A stretch of DNA of 64,000 nt, from contig WBZZ01006551.1 in assembly GCA_019918135.1 (NCBI GenBank), forward strand, positions 472,501-536,500. The letters are read 5' to 3'. The translations under genes and the position numbers were made by a program. This DNA comes from Paulinella micropora (lineage: Eukaryota; Cercozoa; Imbricatea; Euglyphida; Paulinellidae). This document shows positions 40,554 to 52,127 of this stretch, piece by piece. Each line of letters starts with the position of its first letter. Positions within the stretch are counted from its first letter, which is position 1. Under the pieces are notes generated by a model. That model worked only from the letters and a program-made list of their open reading frames with translations. It was not told the DNA's origin and did no database searches.

Positions 40554-42682
40554 TGCTAAAATAAGAGCAGTGCGCTTGTACGTCCCGAGGCGCAGCGACA
40601 ACTTACCAGTGCAATATGATGATATGCCTCCCTGAGGAGTCGGAGGCACGCACTAATTTTTTTTTGTTTCCCCCCTCCTTTTGGCTAACCGGGAGGCTTA
40701 GGTGTGAACAGAAAAGAAAAACGCCTCTGCGGAAAACCAGTCAACAACCACTACAACAAAGAAAGGGATTTTAAAAAACCAAACCCGCCAAAGACATGAG
40801 TGGTAGTGTCAGCCAGAAAAGAAAGGAGAGCAGCAACCTTGGCGACAAAGCTTCTGTGAAAATTTATGGTTGCTGACACACCGACACTTTAAAGAAAAAC
40901 CGGATTTTCAGTCTCTAGCGTGCAGGCTGTATTTATTATTATCATTATTAAATAGAAATTGTGACAAAAGAATTTTTTTACTGATAAGAAACACGCTGTT
41001 ACTTTGATACCCTTGGGTAGGTTCGAAAGCTCAAGATGCTTTCTAGGCACGCATCCTCCTGTTTCGGCCATGAGAAACCTCTTCATTCGCGGCGGCATTG
41101 TCTGCATAAATAAGGAATTAAATGACAGCCGAACTTTTGTTTTCACGGTTGACAGTACAAAGCTAGACAATAACAGGATTTGGTGGATGTATAAGAATCC
41201 ATTGAATACAATGAGATTGAATAGTAGGAAACACATGCAAATGCGCAAACATAGACAACTTGCACACACAAGGAACCGTGCACACACACACGATAAACAG
41301 ACCTTTACACGCATAGTCCTTACACACAAACACACAACCTTTCGCACACACACAACCCATCGCACACACACACCTTTCGCACACACATACACACACACCT
41401 TTCACACAAAACACTCTGACTGTTTTCCATCTACAGACATAGGCAGCAATTCCCCGTATGTAGGTGTGTGCACACACGATACAACATTTATGCTTCCCAC
41501 AGGGCAAGAACCGAGTTGCTTCTTCTACAGAATGGCTTCTTTTTTTTTGGTTGGTGGCCAAAGGCGCTCACTCGTTTCTCTCCGGTCTGGGCTCAGAAAA
41601 TCCGACCAGTGCCAAGGCAGGCCCCCCTCCCTGCCTTCTTTTTAACCATTGAGCTGCCCAATGGTGCCCCTCTTTTCGGCTGCGCGCGAATTTCTTCGAA
41701 AAAAAGCCCATGGTGGCCTGTGATGACATAACTACAGAAGAGTATCATTTTAGTCTCGTTTTGTCAAGGTGTGTGTGTCGTGCTGTGTAAAACTCTCGGG
41801 TGTGTAAAAATCTCGGGTGTGTAAAAATCTCGGGTGTGTAAAGCCTTGTACACGTGTGTCAGAAGTCCTGCGTGTATGTGTGTGTCGTGTGTGTGTCGTC
41901 CTGTGTGTATTGTGTGTGTTGTGTGTGTGTCGTCCTGTGTGTATGTGTGTGTCGTGTGTCAGAAGTCCTGCGTGTATGTGTCGTGTGTCGTGTGTGTGTC
42001 GTGTGCGTTGTGTGTCGTCCTGTGTGTCGTGTGTGTGTATCGTCCTGTGTGTGTATGTGTGTGCGTCGTCCTGTGTGTCGTCCTGTGTGTCGTGTGTGTG
42101 TGTCGTCCTGTGTGTGTATGTGTGTGCGTCGTCCTGTGTGTCGTCCTGTGTGTCGTCCTGTGTGTGTATGTGTGTGCGTCGTCCTGTGTGTCGTGTGTGT
42201 GTGTCGTCCTGTGTGTCGTCCTGTGTGTCGTGTATGTGTATGTTTGTTTGTGTGTGTGTATGTGCGTGTGTATGTGTGCGTATGTGTGTGTGTGTGTGCG
42301 TAGGTGTGCGTATGTGTGTGTGTGTGTGTGCGTAGGTGTGTATGCAGGTGTGCGTGTATGTACACGTGTATGTGTGTGTTTGTGTGTGTATGTACATGTG
42401 TATGTGTGTATGCGTATGTGCGTGTGTATGTACATGTGTATGTGTGCGTGTGTGTGTATACGTGTGTGCGTGTGTATGTACATGTATGTATTTGTGTGTG
42501 TGTGTGTAATGTTATTGTGTGTCAAAGTATTGTCTTGGGAACGTGCGTCGTGTGTGTGTGCGTACATGTCTCGTGCGCACCCCGTAAGTATCCTAGCTGT
42601 CAAAACATCAAAACACGCGTACAATCCGTAGTGTGAAGCTTCACTACACATTCTAACTTCATGCTCTTTTTTTTCCTTTGGG

Positions 42683-42714
<32 letters not shown>

Positions 42715-42795
42715 CCCTTTCTCTCCTTCCTTCTGTTCTCTCCCCCTCCCCTTTTTTTTCCTCTCTTGTCGCACAAACTGTTTTTTTAGGTCGGC
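40554..42795. repeat. Non-coding satellite region of left arm, (CA)n and TGTGTCGTCC minisatellite
   Basis: Unique DNA 40554-41240, CA-rich 41240-41412, a shared short motif at 41648-41669, then GT-rich DNA 41770-42520 with repeated TGTGTCGTCCTG units at 41900-42235. A CT tract lies at 42686-42730. A small minus-strand frame beginning near 41098 (MKRFLMAETGGCVPRKH, about 60 residues) is possible but unproven. Confidence 0.8.
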
Positions 42796-45700
42796 ATGAA
42801 GAGAAAATGTCTGCAGAAGAAACCCAGCGAAAAAGGAAAACACCTTCGATCGGTGAAACGCCACAAGGCCTGCCCAACAAACACAACAACCACCCGCAAA
42901 CGTCGGTCGCCCGAATGGCGCGAGGAACTTTTTAGAGACTGCCGCAGGTTTCAGGGCAGGCACCTGAACAGAGAGCTAGTCAATGACCTGCTTCTGCAGA
43001 TCGGCATCCTGGAATCGTGTACTGATCTGCAAAGGGTTCGCAAACTAAAGCCCAACGTTTTATTGTTTGCCAAACAGAGGTACTGGGCGGAGTTACCCTG
43101 CAAGGGCCTGGGCGCCTTCGCTGCCCTGCAACACCTGGAGGCCTCGAGGTACGTCGTCGCCGACGTTCTCTCGGTTGAGAAATCCGACTTCGACCCCCCT
43201 AACCCCGTAAGCGCTTGCGATCTTACTCAATGCACCATCTGCAACAATCTGCGGAATGCCTTTGTGCTCTGGCTGTGCCTGTCCAACGCCCTCGCGGACA
43301 CCGAAGCAGGAGACACGCTGCGCCGGGAACTAGAGGAAGCTCTACTACCGTTCAAACTGCACACTTGGGCGCACGAGCTGATGGAGCCCCTGCTCGAGCA
43401 AAATAATCTTACTGTCCTGGAGTGCCTGTGGAATAATTTCTCTTTGCTCAAGATCAGCATCCTGGCACGGATAGGCTCGAATGTCGATCAGAACGAACGG
43501 GCCAAGCGGGTCCCCGCGCGTGCCGCCGAAAAGTTCTGGCAGAAGCTGCTGGGGAGGACGCCCTGCCCCGAACAAGAGTCGGAAGCAGCCGTTTGGGCCG
43601 AGAGTTGCTATTCAGACAAGCCCGCCGCGCGGGAAGCCCGCGGGACGCGGATCTGGCGGCGACATTTCTTGCCCTGCTCTGGATACTGCGCCACTCAGCG
43701 GACCAAGGCCTATCCGCCGCCGGCCTGCTGCAGGGGCTGCGGCTAAGACGCACGAACCACGCGGCGTACGCGGCCCAAACGTCGGACGACGAGGCCGCGG
43801 ACGACGTGGGCGGCGGCGCCAGCGTCGACGAGGCCGTGGACAACGACGCAGAAGACGACGCCAGCGTCGACGGAGATTGGGACGCCGCCGCCAACCCCGA
43901 AGGCGTCGAGGGCGACCTATTGACGGCTCTGCTGGGCCACCACTGGCCAAAGAACGCAGATGACCAGCCGGCGCAACACAATAATGCTCTGTCGCTACCA
44001 ACGGTGGCAGAAGCCACTGATATTACGCGCGTGTCGGAGAACCCCGGCGACCAATTCCCGCACCAGAGTGCAGACACGGCGGATGAGGAGCAAATTCCAC
44101 TCTACAGCCCAGTAGTAGCCAACGACGAAGACGAGCACAGCCCCGACCTAACCAAGACCAGCTCTAGTTCGCCCAGCCCCGACGACCAGGACAGTAGTAC
44201 GCAACAAACGGCGGGGCTGGACGCGCTGGTGGACGCGGCCGAGAGCTTGCCCCCTGACACACACCCCGGCGGCCCGGACCAACCGGCCAGGGAATTCGGC
44301 AACGAGGAGCACTGGGTGACCTATCAGGGTGAACGCGAGGGGTCCCGCTCACCAGCCAACACACAGACCCCCCGGGCAGCCGGACCTAACGCGAACGCGC
44401 TGCGACATGCGGCAGGGCACGCAGCCCCCGCTCCTCGGCAGAGCCCCGGCGAAAAGGAAGCCACCAGCCACCGAGATCCACGCAATTCAGAACCGGCAGC
44501 GCCGCACAAACACGTGTCTATGCCTCGGAGGGCCTTCGGCTTGTACCTTTTGTCCGAGACATCACGCTCCAAACCAGCCGGCTGGTCGGGGCCGACCCAC
44601 TTTTCTGGTCCGCGCCTTCAGCGGCCGGTCCCACAGCGCCCGGTCCCAGACTTTGGCCCGCAGCTGTCACAGCCGGTCCCAGACTTTGGTCCGCACCCTC
44701 AGCGCACGGTCCCAGACTTTGGTCCGCACCCTCAGCGCACGGCGTCACACTTTGGTCCGCAGCTGTCACAGCCGGTCTTACACTTTGATCCGCAGCTGTC
44801 ACAGCCGGTCCCAGACTTTGGTCCGCAGCTGTCACAGCCGGTCTTACACTTTGGTCCGCACCTTCAGCGCCCAGTCCCAGACTTTGGTCCGCAGCTGTCA
44901 CAGCCGGCCCCACACTTTGGTCCGCACCTTCAGCGCACAGTCCCAGACTTTGGCCCGCAGCTGTCACAGCCGGTCCCAGACTTTCGTCCGCACCCTCAGC
45001 GCACGGCCCCACACTTTGGTCCGCACCTTCAGCGCCCAGTCCCAGACTTTGGTCCACAGCTGTCACAGCCGGTCTTACACTTTGATCCGCAGCTGTCACA
45101 GCCGGTCCCACACTTTGGTCCGCAGCTGTCACAGCCGGTCTTACACTTTGGTCCGCAGCTGTCACAGCCCGTCCCACAGCCGAACCCGGTCCCAGACTTT
45201 AGTCCGCACCTTCAACGGCCGGCCCCACAGCCGAACCCGGTCCCAGACTTTAGTCCGCACCTTCAACGGCCGGCCCCACAGCCGAACCCGGTCCCAGACT
45301 TTAGTCCGCACCTTCAACGGCCAGCCCCACAGCCGAACCCAGTCCCAGACTTTGGTCAGCACCTTCAACGGCGGGGCCCACAGCCGAACCCAGTCCCGGA
45401 CTTTGATCCGCACCTTCAGCGCCCGATCCCAGACCTTGGCCCGCACCCTCAACGCCCGGTCCCAGACTTTGGTCCGCACCTTCAGCGCCCGATCCCAGAC
45501 CTTGGCCCGCACCCTCAACGCCCGGTCCCAGACTTTGGTCCGCACCCTCAGCGCACGGCCCCAGACTTTGGTCCGCACCTTCAGCGCCCGGTCCCCGACT
45601 TTGGTCCGTACCTTCAACGGCCGGTCCCACAGCCGAACCCAGTCCCAGACTTTGGTCCGCACCTCCAGCGCCCGGTCCCACAGCCGAACCCGGCCCCAGA

Positions 45701-46193
45701 CTTTGGTCCGCACCTTCAGCGGCCGGTCCCACAGCCGAACCCCGTCCCAGACCTTGGTCCGCACCCTCAACGCCCCGTCCCAGACTTTGGTCCGCACCCT
45801 CAACGCCCGGTCCCACGCTTTGGTCTGCACCCTCAACGCCTGGCCCCAGACTTTGGTCCGCACCTTCAGCGGCCGGTCCCACAGCCGAACCAGACCCCAG
45901 ACTTTGGTCTGCAGAATCCACAGCCAACCCACTTTTTTAGTCTGCAGATTCCACAGACGACCCACTTTTTTGGTCTGCACCTTCCACAGCCGACCCACTT
46001 CTTTGGTCTGCAACTTCCGCCTGGCCAACAACGTTGGTCGCAAATGCAGCCGGCGGCAAGGCAGGAGTCGACCCCCGCGCCGCACTTGGGCCTGCCACTG
46101 TTTCGAACAAAGTCCGGGAGCGAAGTTGCGTGCGGTAAGCAACACAGTTTCGGCATGAAGGTTGAAGAGGCAGACGACGACATCGAGGAGTAG
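42796..46193 (+). CDS. Pro/Phe/Gln-repeat protein, left-arm copy (broken)
   Basis: Counterpart of the intact gene at 55005-58400, with the same ATG (MKRKCLQKKPSEKGK). In this arm the product is split over two overlapping frames, so this copy looks broken (about one break). The first part is globular and Cys-containing; from about 44620 to 45910 come tandem repeats of about 14 residues, consensus RPVPDFGPHLQ or SQPVPDFGPQL. Confidence 0.75.
44620..45915 (+). repeat. In-frame tandem repeats, about 42-bp period (left arm)
   Basis: About 30 units built from CCAGACTTTGGTCCGCAC and CTTCAGCGGCCGGTC, with variants containing CAGCTGTCACAGCCGGT and CACAGCCGAACCCGGTC. Period lengths are multiples of three, so several frames on both strands are open; only the plus frame continues from a unique N-terminus. 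Confidence 0.9.
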
Positions 46194-46602
46194 AGGAACA
46201 GAAGAGGGGGGAGGGGCGTGGCACGGTTTCCTCCCCCCCCCTCTCTACACCACACCCACTCTTTTTTCTCCCCGGGCCACACAGGTAAAAACAAAAGCCG
46301 CCGCGCCCTCCTCACTCCTTTCCCCCCCCCCCCTCCTCCTTACCTACCCACGTTCACCACACTGACCACCAACCAAATCTGCTAGGGCATTATTAAACAA
46401 AAACTTCTGCGTGGCAGCTACATTTTTCTGGCAAGAGGTGGGGCTTGGAAAAAAAGAATAGTCTCCCCTTTCTCCGGCTCTTCTTGCTACTGAATGTCCC
46501 CCTCTCTCTAGTCACCGGTCGAGGACTCGGCCTTCTTTAATATTGTGACGACGGGCCAGCCGCTTCTTTTCTTTGTTTTTTTTACTGTTGTATACAAAGA
46601 GG
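46194..46602. other. Convergent intergenic region of left arm
   Basis: Between the ends of the repeat-protein and recombinase B genes. Contains C/T tracts (46231-46242, 46320-46335) and no gene. Mirrored at 54593-55004. Confidence 0.6.
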
Positions 46603-49067
46603 CTACACATTAGCCAGCGCCTCCAAGACTTCCCGGTTGTGCAAGAGCAGCTTGTCACCCCCAGCGTTGTTTTCGTCCACTAAGAACTGATCCGGTGTGC
46701 GAGCGCCACGGCGGAAAAAGCACCAGTTGCGATCAAACCACGGGCCCCAGTAGTCGGGGCACGCGGCGGGGTTGCGCGTAACTGCCGATACACCTTCGGC
46801 GGCCCCGGCTGGCAGCGGGTAATGCTTACTGTCCACCACCGGTTCGGTTCGCTCTGGCGCAGGTGCATGCCACTGCACCAGAACGCAGTTGTTGATTTTT
46901 TGCACGGCCTTGACACGCAGCTGGTCCAGGAAGGCCTGCATCAGCATCAGCAGCTTCGGGTTCTTCTCTCTGTCATTCCTTTTGTCACCGTACTCTTTCA
47001 AAATCTCTGCGACAGTAAGCCAGCGGTCGGGCCAGCCATAGATCTTGTCCCTGACACGAAAACGACAAATGTACTTTGCACCCTCTCGCGGTCCTTTGTC
47101 CGGCGGCAAATATCTGATATAAACATGTACAGCCGAAAGAACCCCCAAGCGTACCACCTCCTTCCAATTATTGTTGTACTTTCTTTTGCACTCTGCTTCT
47201 GACAGCGGGTGCCTGTATTTTTCCCAGCGGTGCCGAGATCTTTCAGGCACGTGCTTTTGCCAGAACGTATTGACTTCGCCAAGCGAGGCATGCGCCACGT
47301 GCTGGAAACCCACCAGCCCGAGGCCTAGCTCCGGCGCCAGCCGCTGCGCCTCCTCGGCCGTGTTGAACGTCGGCGCAGCTTCAATAAAGTCCGGGCCGCG
47401 CATGTTCCGCACCCTCCACCTCCTTTGCTGCCGCAGCTTCTCTTCTTCCGGCGACAGGGGCTCCAGGCGCGGCCCCTCCTCCGAGAAGCGGCTGGTAAAC
47501 TCGCCGGCCTTGGGCGACACAAAGACCTGGACGGCGCCGTGCTCGTCGAGGCGTGCGTGCCAGTTCCGCGGATTCAGCATGCCCTCAATCCACTGCGCCT
47601 GCTCCGCCACCTTTCTGCGGCGGTGGCCCGGCAGCAGGTACTCGGAGTTGACGGTATCCAGGCTGTGCTGCCCGGCCCCGGCCAACACTGTCAGGTGCGC
47701 GCCGCCCGAGCCCGACGCTCCCCACGGCGGCGGGCCGCCGCCCAGCGCGGTAAAGACCTCGAATTGCTCCAGCTCGCGCACCATGGTCTCGGCCGGCTTG
47801 CGGCTGCTCTTGAACGTCAGCAGGTTAGCCCAGCCCTTCTCTTCACAGCGGGCCCACTTCCGTTCGTTTATGCGCACCACCGCCCCCAAGTGCAAGTACG
47901 CGTCGCGCACAAAGTCGGACCTTGCTCTCTCGGCCAGCGACGAGTTGTTCCTGCTGTTCCTCCACGCGTCGTGCCGCTTGTAGCTCGCCTTGTGCGGGAA
48001 CAGCGGCCTGTGCTCCGTGCCGCCGACCACGGCGGGCACCACGCGCTCCCGCAGGTCCAGCAGCACAAAGTCCAGCGCCGAACTCCAGTCGCCGTGGCGC
48101 ACGAAGCCCGCCGGACCCGCGTTGGGCAACTGGTCGGTCGGCCAGGGCTGCCTGCCGAGCGGCAGCAGCTGCCCGCCGTACATCGCGCGGGTCTTGTTCT
48201 TCTGCACGCTCAGCGACGTCGCGTCCTGCAGATTGATCACCCAGCGCCGCGGCTCCTTTTCCTCGCGCAGCAGCGAGCTGTTCAGGTGCAAATTCACCAG
48301 GATGCCCGGCCGCGGCACGGGCGGCGTCAGCAACAGGCACAGCAGCGCCGCCCGGAACGCGCGCAGCCAGCCATCCCTCACGCGAGCGTAATTGGCGCGC
48401 GTCGTCACAATCATTTTCACGTCCTCGTCGTAGTGCGCAAAGTACTCGGCCAGCGCCGCCACGCGGAGGGCTGCAGGTCCCACATCGTCCAGTCCGACTC
48501 CTCCCGCCCGACCCCGTACACTCGTTCGATCCGCGCGTACTGCTGCGCTTGCCGCGACAGGTTCGCCAGCCACCTCGACGTGTGCTGCCACGCCGGTACG
48601 CCCCGCGCCGGTCGCAGGAAGTCTGACAGCTGCGCCAGGCTGCCCAGGTACGAACCGACCGTGCTCGACATGATCTTTTTGCCCTCGCGGGGCTGCCACG
48701 CAGCGAACTCCGACAGCAGCGCGGGCTTGCCCAGCGCGTCCACCAGCCTGTCAACGTTTCCGTGCTCGCGCGCAAACTCCGCGAACCTGCGCACGTGCCG
48801 GACGTGGTTTGCTATTGTGCTCCTGCTCGGGATCGCCCCCGTGCGTTCGGGGTTCCACTTGAGCTCCAAGAACTCCTTGAATCTGCTCAGCTGTGCCTGC
48901 AGCTCGCTGTCTGCGTCCTCTAGCCCGTGGGCGTCGTCACCCGACTCGTCCGACTCGTCCGACTCGTCGCCGCGCAGGTCGATCGCGGAGATCAGCCCCG
49001 CCAAAGACTTCCCGAGCCCCGGCTCCGCGCCCGCCAGCAACTCTTCGCCGTCTTCTTCCTCCGCCAT
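46603..49067 (-). CDS. Tyrosine recombinase-like protein, copy B (two frames)
   Basis: Same gene as copy A on the opposite strand, ATG at 49067 (MAEEEDGEELL). It retains the natural C-terminus (LLHNREVLEALANV) which copy A lacks. The coding again spans two overlapping frames, as in A and C, so the interruption is older than the duplications or is functional. Shares MAEEE and DDAHGLED with copy A but not C. Confidence 0.45.
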
Positions 49068-49379
49068 TTTTTTTTGGCTGCGCTGCGCGCTGTTTTCTCT
49101 CTTAATATGCTCGCTCTCTTTTCAAAAAAATTCCTTTTTTTAGGGCCGAAAGTTTCTCTTGCCTTTTTAATGTCGGGTCCTGTCTTGTGTGCCAACGAAG
49201 TGCAAAGAGTTCCATCCTCCTCCGCGCCCCTCCCCCCCCCCTCCTCCCTAATCCCTTTCTTGGTGCACCAGCACCCGCCCTTTCCCCTCCCCACTCCCCA
49301 AAAAAAATAAACTGGTCAAAAATCGCAGAAGAAATCTACAGCTAGAGCTTTTTGTTGTTTGGTTGTTTGTCCTTCTCAC

Positions 49380-49424
<45 letters not shown>

Positions 49425-49483
49425 CGAAATGCCCTTTACCCCCTCCCCATCTCGCCCGTCACCCTTTTCTTCTTTGGCCTCTC
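49068..49483. other. Spacer of recombinase block copy B
   Basis: Mirror of 35381-35794 with a longer CT/GA tract at 49383-49422. No gene seen. Confidence 0.6.
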
Positions 49484-50533
49484 TCACTTTTTCTGTTCGT
49501 TCCTCGCAGACAGTCTGCCCGCCGCGCCCGTGGCAACAGGCGCGGCGGGCCGCTGGCCCCAGATCTGCTGCCACTCCTTGAGGGCGGCGTCGATGGCCGC
49601 GAACACCTGCAACGACCGCCCGCCGCGCAGCGCCGCCAGCACGCGGTGCAGGAAGATCCTCGTCAGCAATTCTTGGTCCGCCGCGGGCCGCATCGCGGTC
49701 CTCTGCTGCAGCGCCCGCGTTGCGCCCAAATGGTGGTCCAGCAGCGCGGGCCACGCCAGGTAAAAAAACAAGTGCACCGGCACCAGCGGGTCCAGCCGCA
49801 GCGTCCGCGCGTGCTTCGCCTCGTCAATGGCGGCTGCCAATGACGACACTTCAGTGCGGGGCGCCGCGTAGCAGTGTTCGCGCGGCACAAAGATGTCAGG
49901 CAGCTCCGCGCTCAGCACCGGGCCCCACGCCTCGGGCGCGACGTCCGCTACGGCGTTTGCCAGGCTGGCAAATGCCGCAGCGAACAAACGGTGGTGCGAG
50001 TGCGTCCCGTGCTCGGGGCCGTGGCGTCTCACCACCTCGTTCTGCACGTGCCAGCGCAGCAGCAGCTCCACGAACGCCCTCGCGCAGCCCTGCTTACTCA
50101 CGCGGCCGCTGTCCCACGCCAGCTCCGCCTCCACGAACTCGGCCAGCCGCGAGACCAGCGCCCTGCGCGGCCGCGCGTCGTGCTCCCACTGGACATTGCT
50201 CGGAATTTGGGTCCACTCCACGGGCACCAGCGGCTCGTCCGTGTCTTGCGCCAACACCTCGCACAGGCACAACCTCAGTTCGCTCCAATTCCAACGGCCG
50301 ACCACAAAACACAGGCTTAGCTGAGACGCCAGCATCGCGTCGTCTGTTTTCAGGCCCCGCGCCGCGCACAGCCACTCCACGTACATCGACACCACCGACC
50401 TGATGTTTGTCTCGAAAGACGCGACCCCATGGGCTAAAAGTTCTGCAGTGCGCCAGGCCGCTAGGTCCAACTCGCCGACCTCCCCATAGTCCGCTTCTGC
50501 TCCGTCAGCTGGCGCCCATAGTGACCTCCCCAT
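49484..50533 (-). CDS. Helical protein of unknown function, copy B with chimeric start
   Basis: 349 residues if begun at ATG 50533. Its first eight residues (MGRSLWAP) come from the junction filler, not from the natural gene, so the rearrangement has made a new start codon in frame. The rest matches copies A and C. If the ATG at the MYVEW position is used instead, all three products are the same. Confidence 0.55.
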   Translation of the reverse strand: MGRSLWAPADGAEADYGEVGELDLAAWRTAELLAHGVASFETNIRSVVSMYVEWLCAARGLKTDDAMLASQLSLCFVVGRWNWSELRLCLCEVLAQDTDEPLVPVEWTQIPSNVQWEHDARPRRALVSRLAEFVEAELAWDSGRVSKQGCARAFVELLLRWHVQNEVVRRHGPEHGTHSHHRLFAAAFASLANAVADVAPEAWGPVLSAELPDIFVPREHCYAAPRTEVSSLAAAIDEAKHARTLRLDPLVPVHLFFYLAWPALLDHHLGATRALQQRTAMRPAADQELLTRIFLHRVLAALRGGRSLQVFAAIDAALKEWQQIWGQRPAAPVATGAAGRLSARNEQKK

Positions 50534-50680
50534 AGTCCGAAATTTGACAGAGCAGGGCGGGGCTCCTCTGCTGGCAGAGGAGCCCCGCTCTAGCTCTACA
50601 GCAGTCGGCCGCCGGCGGTTCAGGTTCTTATTTTCGACAACGCCGGCGCGCGCCGCGGCGGTCGAACCGCTCCTACCGCC
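50517..50680. other. Palindrome centre with copied filler
   Basis: 164 bp between the arms. 50517-50539 is filler that includes GACCTCCCCATAGTCCG, a copy of 50478-50494 in the same orientation. From 50540 on it is the first 141 bp of copy C, which the left arm lacks. Confidence 0.9.
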
Positions 50681-50810
50681 GGCGCCAGCTGACGGAGCAG
50701 AAGCGGACTATGGGGAGGTCGGCGAGTTGGACCTAGCGGCCTGGCGCACTGCAGAACTTTTAGCCCATGGGGTCGCGTCTTTCGAGACAAACATCAGGTC
50801 GGTGGTGTCG

Positions 50811-51713
50811 ATGTACGTGGAGTGGCTGTGCGCGGCGCGGGGCCTGAAAACAGACGACGCGATGCTGGCGTCTCAGCTAAGCCTGTGTTTTGTGGTCGGC
50901 CGTTGGAATTGGAGCGAACTGAGGTTGTGCCTGTGCGAGGTGTTGGCGCAAGACACGGACGAGCCGCTGGTGCCCGTGGAGTGGACCCAAATTCCGAGCA
51001 ATGTCCAGTGGGAGCACGACGCGCGGCCGCGCAGGGCGCTGGTCTCGCGGCTGGCCGAGTTCGTGGAGGCGGAGCTGGCGTGGGACAGCGGCCGCGTGAG
51101 TAAGCAGGGCTGCGCGAGGGCGTTCGTGGAGCTGCTGCTGCGCTGGCACGTGCAGAACGAGGTGGTGAGACGCCACGGCCCCGAGCACGGGACGCACTCG
51201 CACCACCGTTTGTTCGCTGCGGCATTTGCCAGCCTGGCAAACGCCGTAGCGGACGTCGCGCCCGAGGCGTGGGGCCCGGTGCTGAGCGCGGAGCTGCCTG
51301 ACATCTTTGTGCCGCGCGAACACTGCTACGCGGCGCCCCGCACTGAAGTGTCGTCATTGGCAGCCGCCATTGACGAGGCGAAGCACGCGCGGACGCTGCG
51401 GCTGGACCCGCTGGTGCCGGTGCACTTGTTTTTTTACCTGGCGTGGCCCGCGCTGCTGGACCACCATTTGGGCGCAACGCGGGCGCTGCAGCAGAGGACC
51501 GCGATGCGGCCCGCGGCGGACCAAGAATTGCTGACGAGGATCTTCCTGCACCGCGTGCTGGCGGCGCTGCGCGGCGGGCGGTCGTTGCAGGTGTTCGCGG
51601 CCATCGACGCCGCCCTCAAGGAGTGGCAGCAGATCTGGGGCCAGCGGCCCGCCGCGCCTGTTGCCACGGGCGCGGCGGGCAGACTGTCTGCGAGGAACGA
51701 ACAGAAAAAGTGA
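50811..51713 (+). CDS. Helical protein of unknown function, copy C
   Basis: 300 residues from ATG 50811, same product as copies A and B. As in A, the frame is open upstream to 50544 without ATG, including LTEQGGAPLLAEEPRSSSTA. Whether that upstream segment is translated (by splicing or non-ATG start) is unknown. Confidence 0.6.
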   Translation: MYVEWLCAARGLKTDDAMLASQLSLCFVVGRWNWSELRLCLCEVLAQDTDEPLVPVEWTQIPSNVQWEHDARPRRALVSRLAEFVEAELAWDSGRVSKQGCARAFVELLLRWHVQNEVVRRHGPEHGTHSHHRLFAAAFASLANAVADVAPEAWGPVLSAELPDIFVPREHCYAAPRTEVSSLAAAIDEAKHARTLRLDPLVPVHLFFYLAWPALLDHHLGATRALQQRTAMRPAADQELLTRIFLHRVLAALRGGRSLQVFAAIDAALKEWQQIWGQRPAAPVATGAAGRLSARNEQKK

Positions 51714-51772
51714 GAGAGGCCAAAGAAGAAAAGGGTGACGGGCGAGATGGGGAGGGGGTAAAGGGCATTTCG

Positions 51773-51815
<43 letters not shown>

Positions 51816-52127
51816 GTGAGAAGGACAAACAACCAAACAACAAAAAGCTCTAGCTGTAGATTTCTTCTGCGATTTTTGACCAGTTTATTTTTTTTGGGGA
51901 GTGGGGAGGGGAAAGGGCGGGTGCTGGTGCACCAAGAAAGGGATTAGGGAGGAGGGGGGGGGGAGGGGCGCGGAGGAGGATGGAACTCTTTGCACTTCGT
52001 TGGCACACAAGACAGGACCCGACATTAAAAAGGCAAGAGAAACTTTCGGCCCTAAAAAAAGGAATTTTTTTGAAAAGAGAGCGAGCATATTAAGAGAGAA
52101 AACAGCGCGCAGCGCAGCCAAAAAAAA
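51714..52127. other. Spacer of recombinase block copy C
   Basis: Same as 35381-35794, with GA tract of the copy A length. No gene seen. Confidence 0.6.

Larger units (their letters stand above)
38210..50516 (-). repeat. Left arm of the 12.3-kb inverted repeat
   Basis: Reverse complement of 50681-62989, centred near 50598.5. Gene order read outward from the centre: helical protein B, recombinase B, Pro-rich repeat protein, GT/CA satellites, 212-aa protein, SKP1 homologue. It differs from the right arm by scattered substitutions, a single-base change affecting one gene, small repeat-length differences and one six-base deletion in the right arm. Confidence 0.95.

Noticed and set aside
41817-42631. 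Cys/Val-rich and His/Thr-rich long frames in the GT/CA repeats
   Set aside because: Pure dinucleotide translations; all frames are open for the same reason.
45162-46145. Minus-strand frame with KVRTKVWDRAL repeats (and two other shadow frames)
   Set aside because: Repeat periods are multiples of three, so opposite frames stay open; only the plus frame joins a unique N-terminus.
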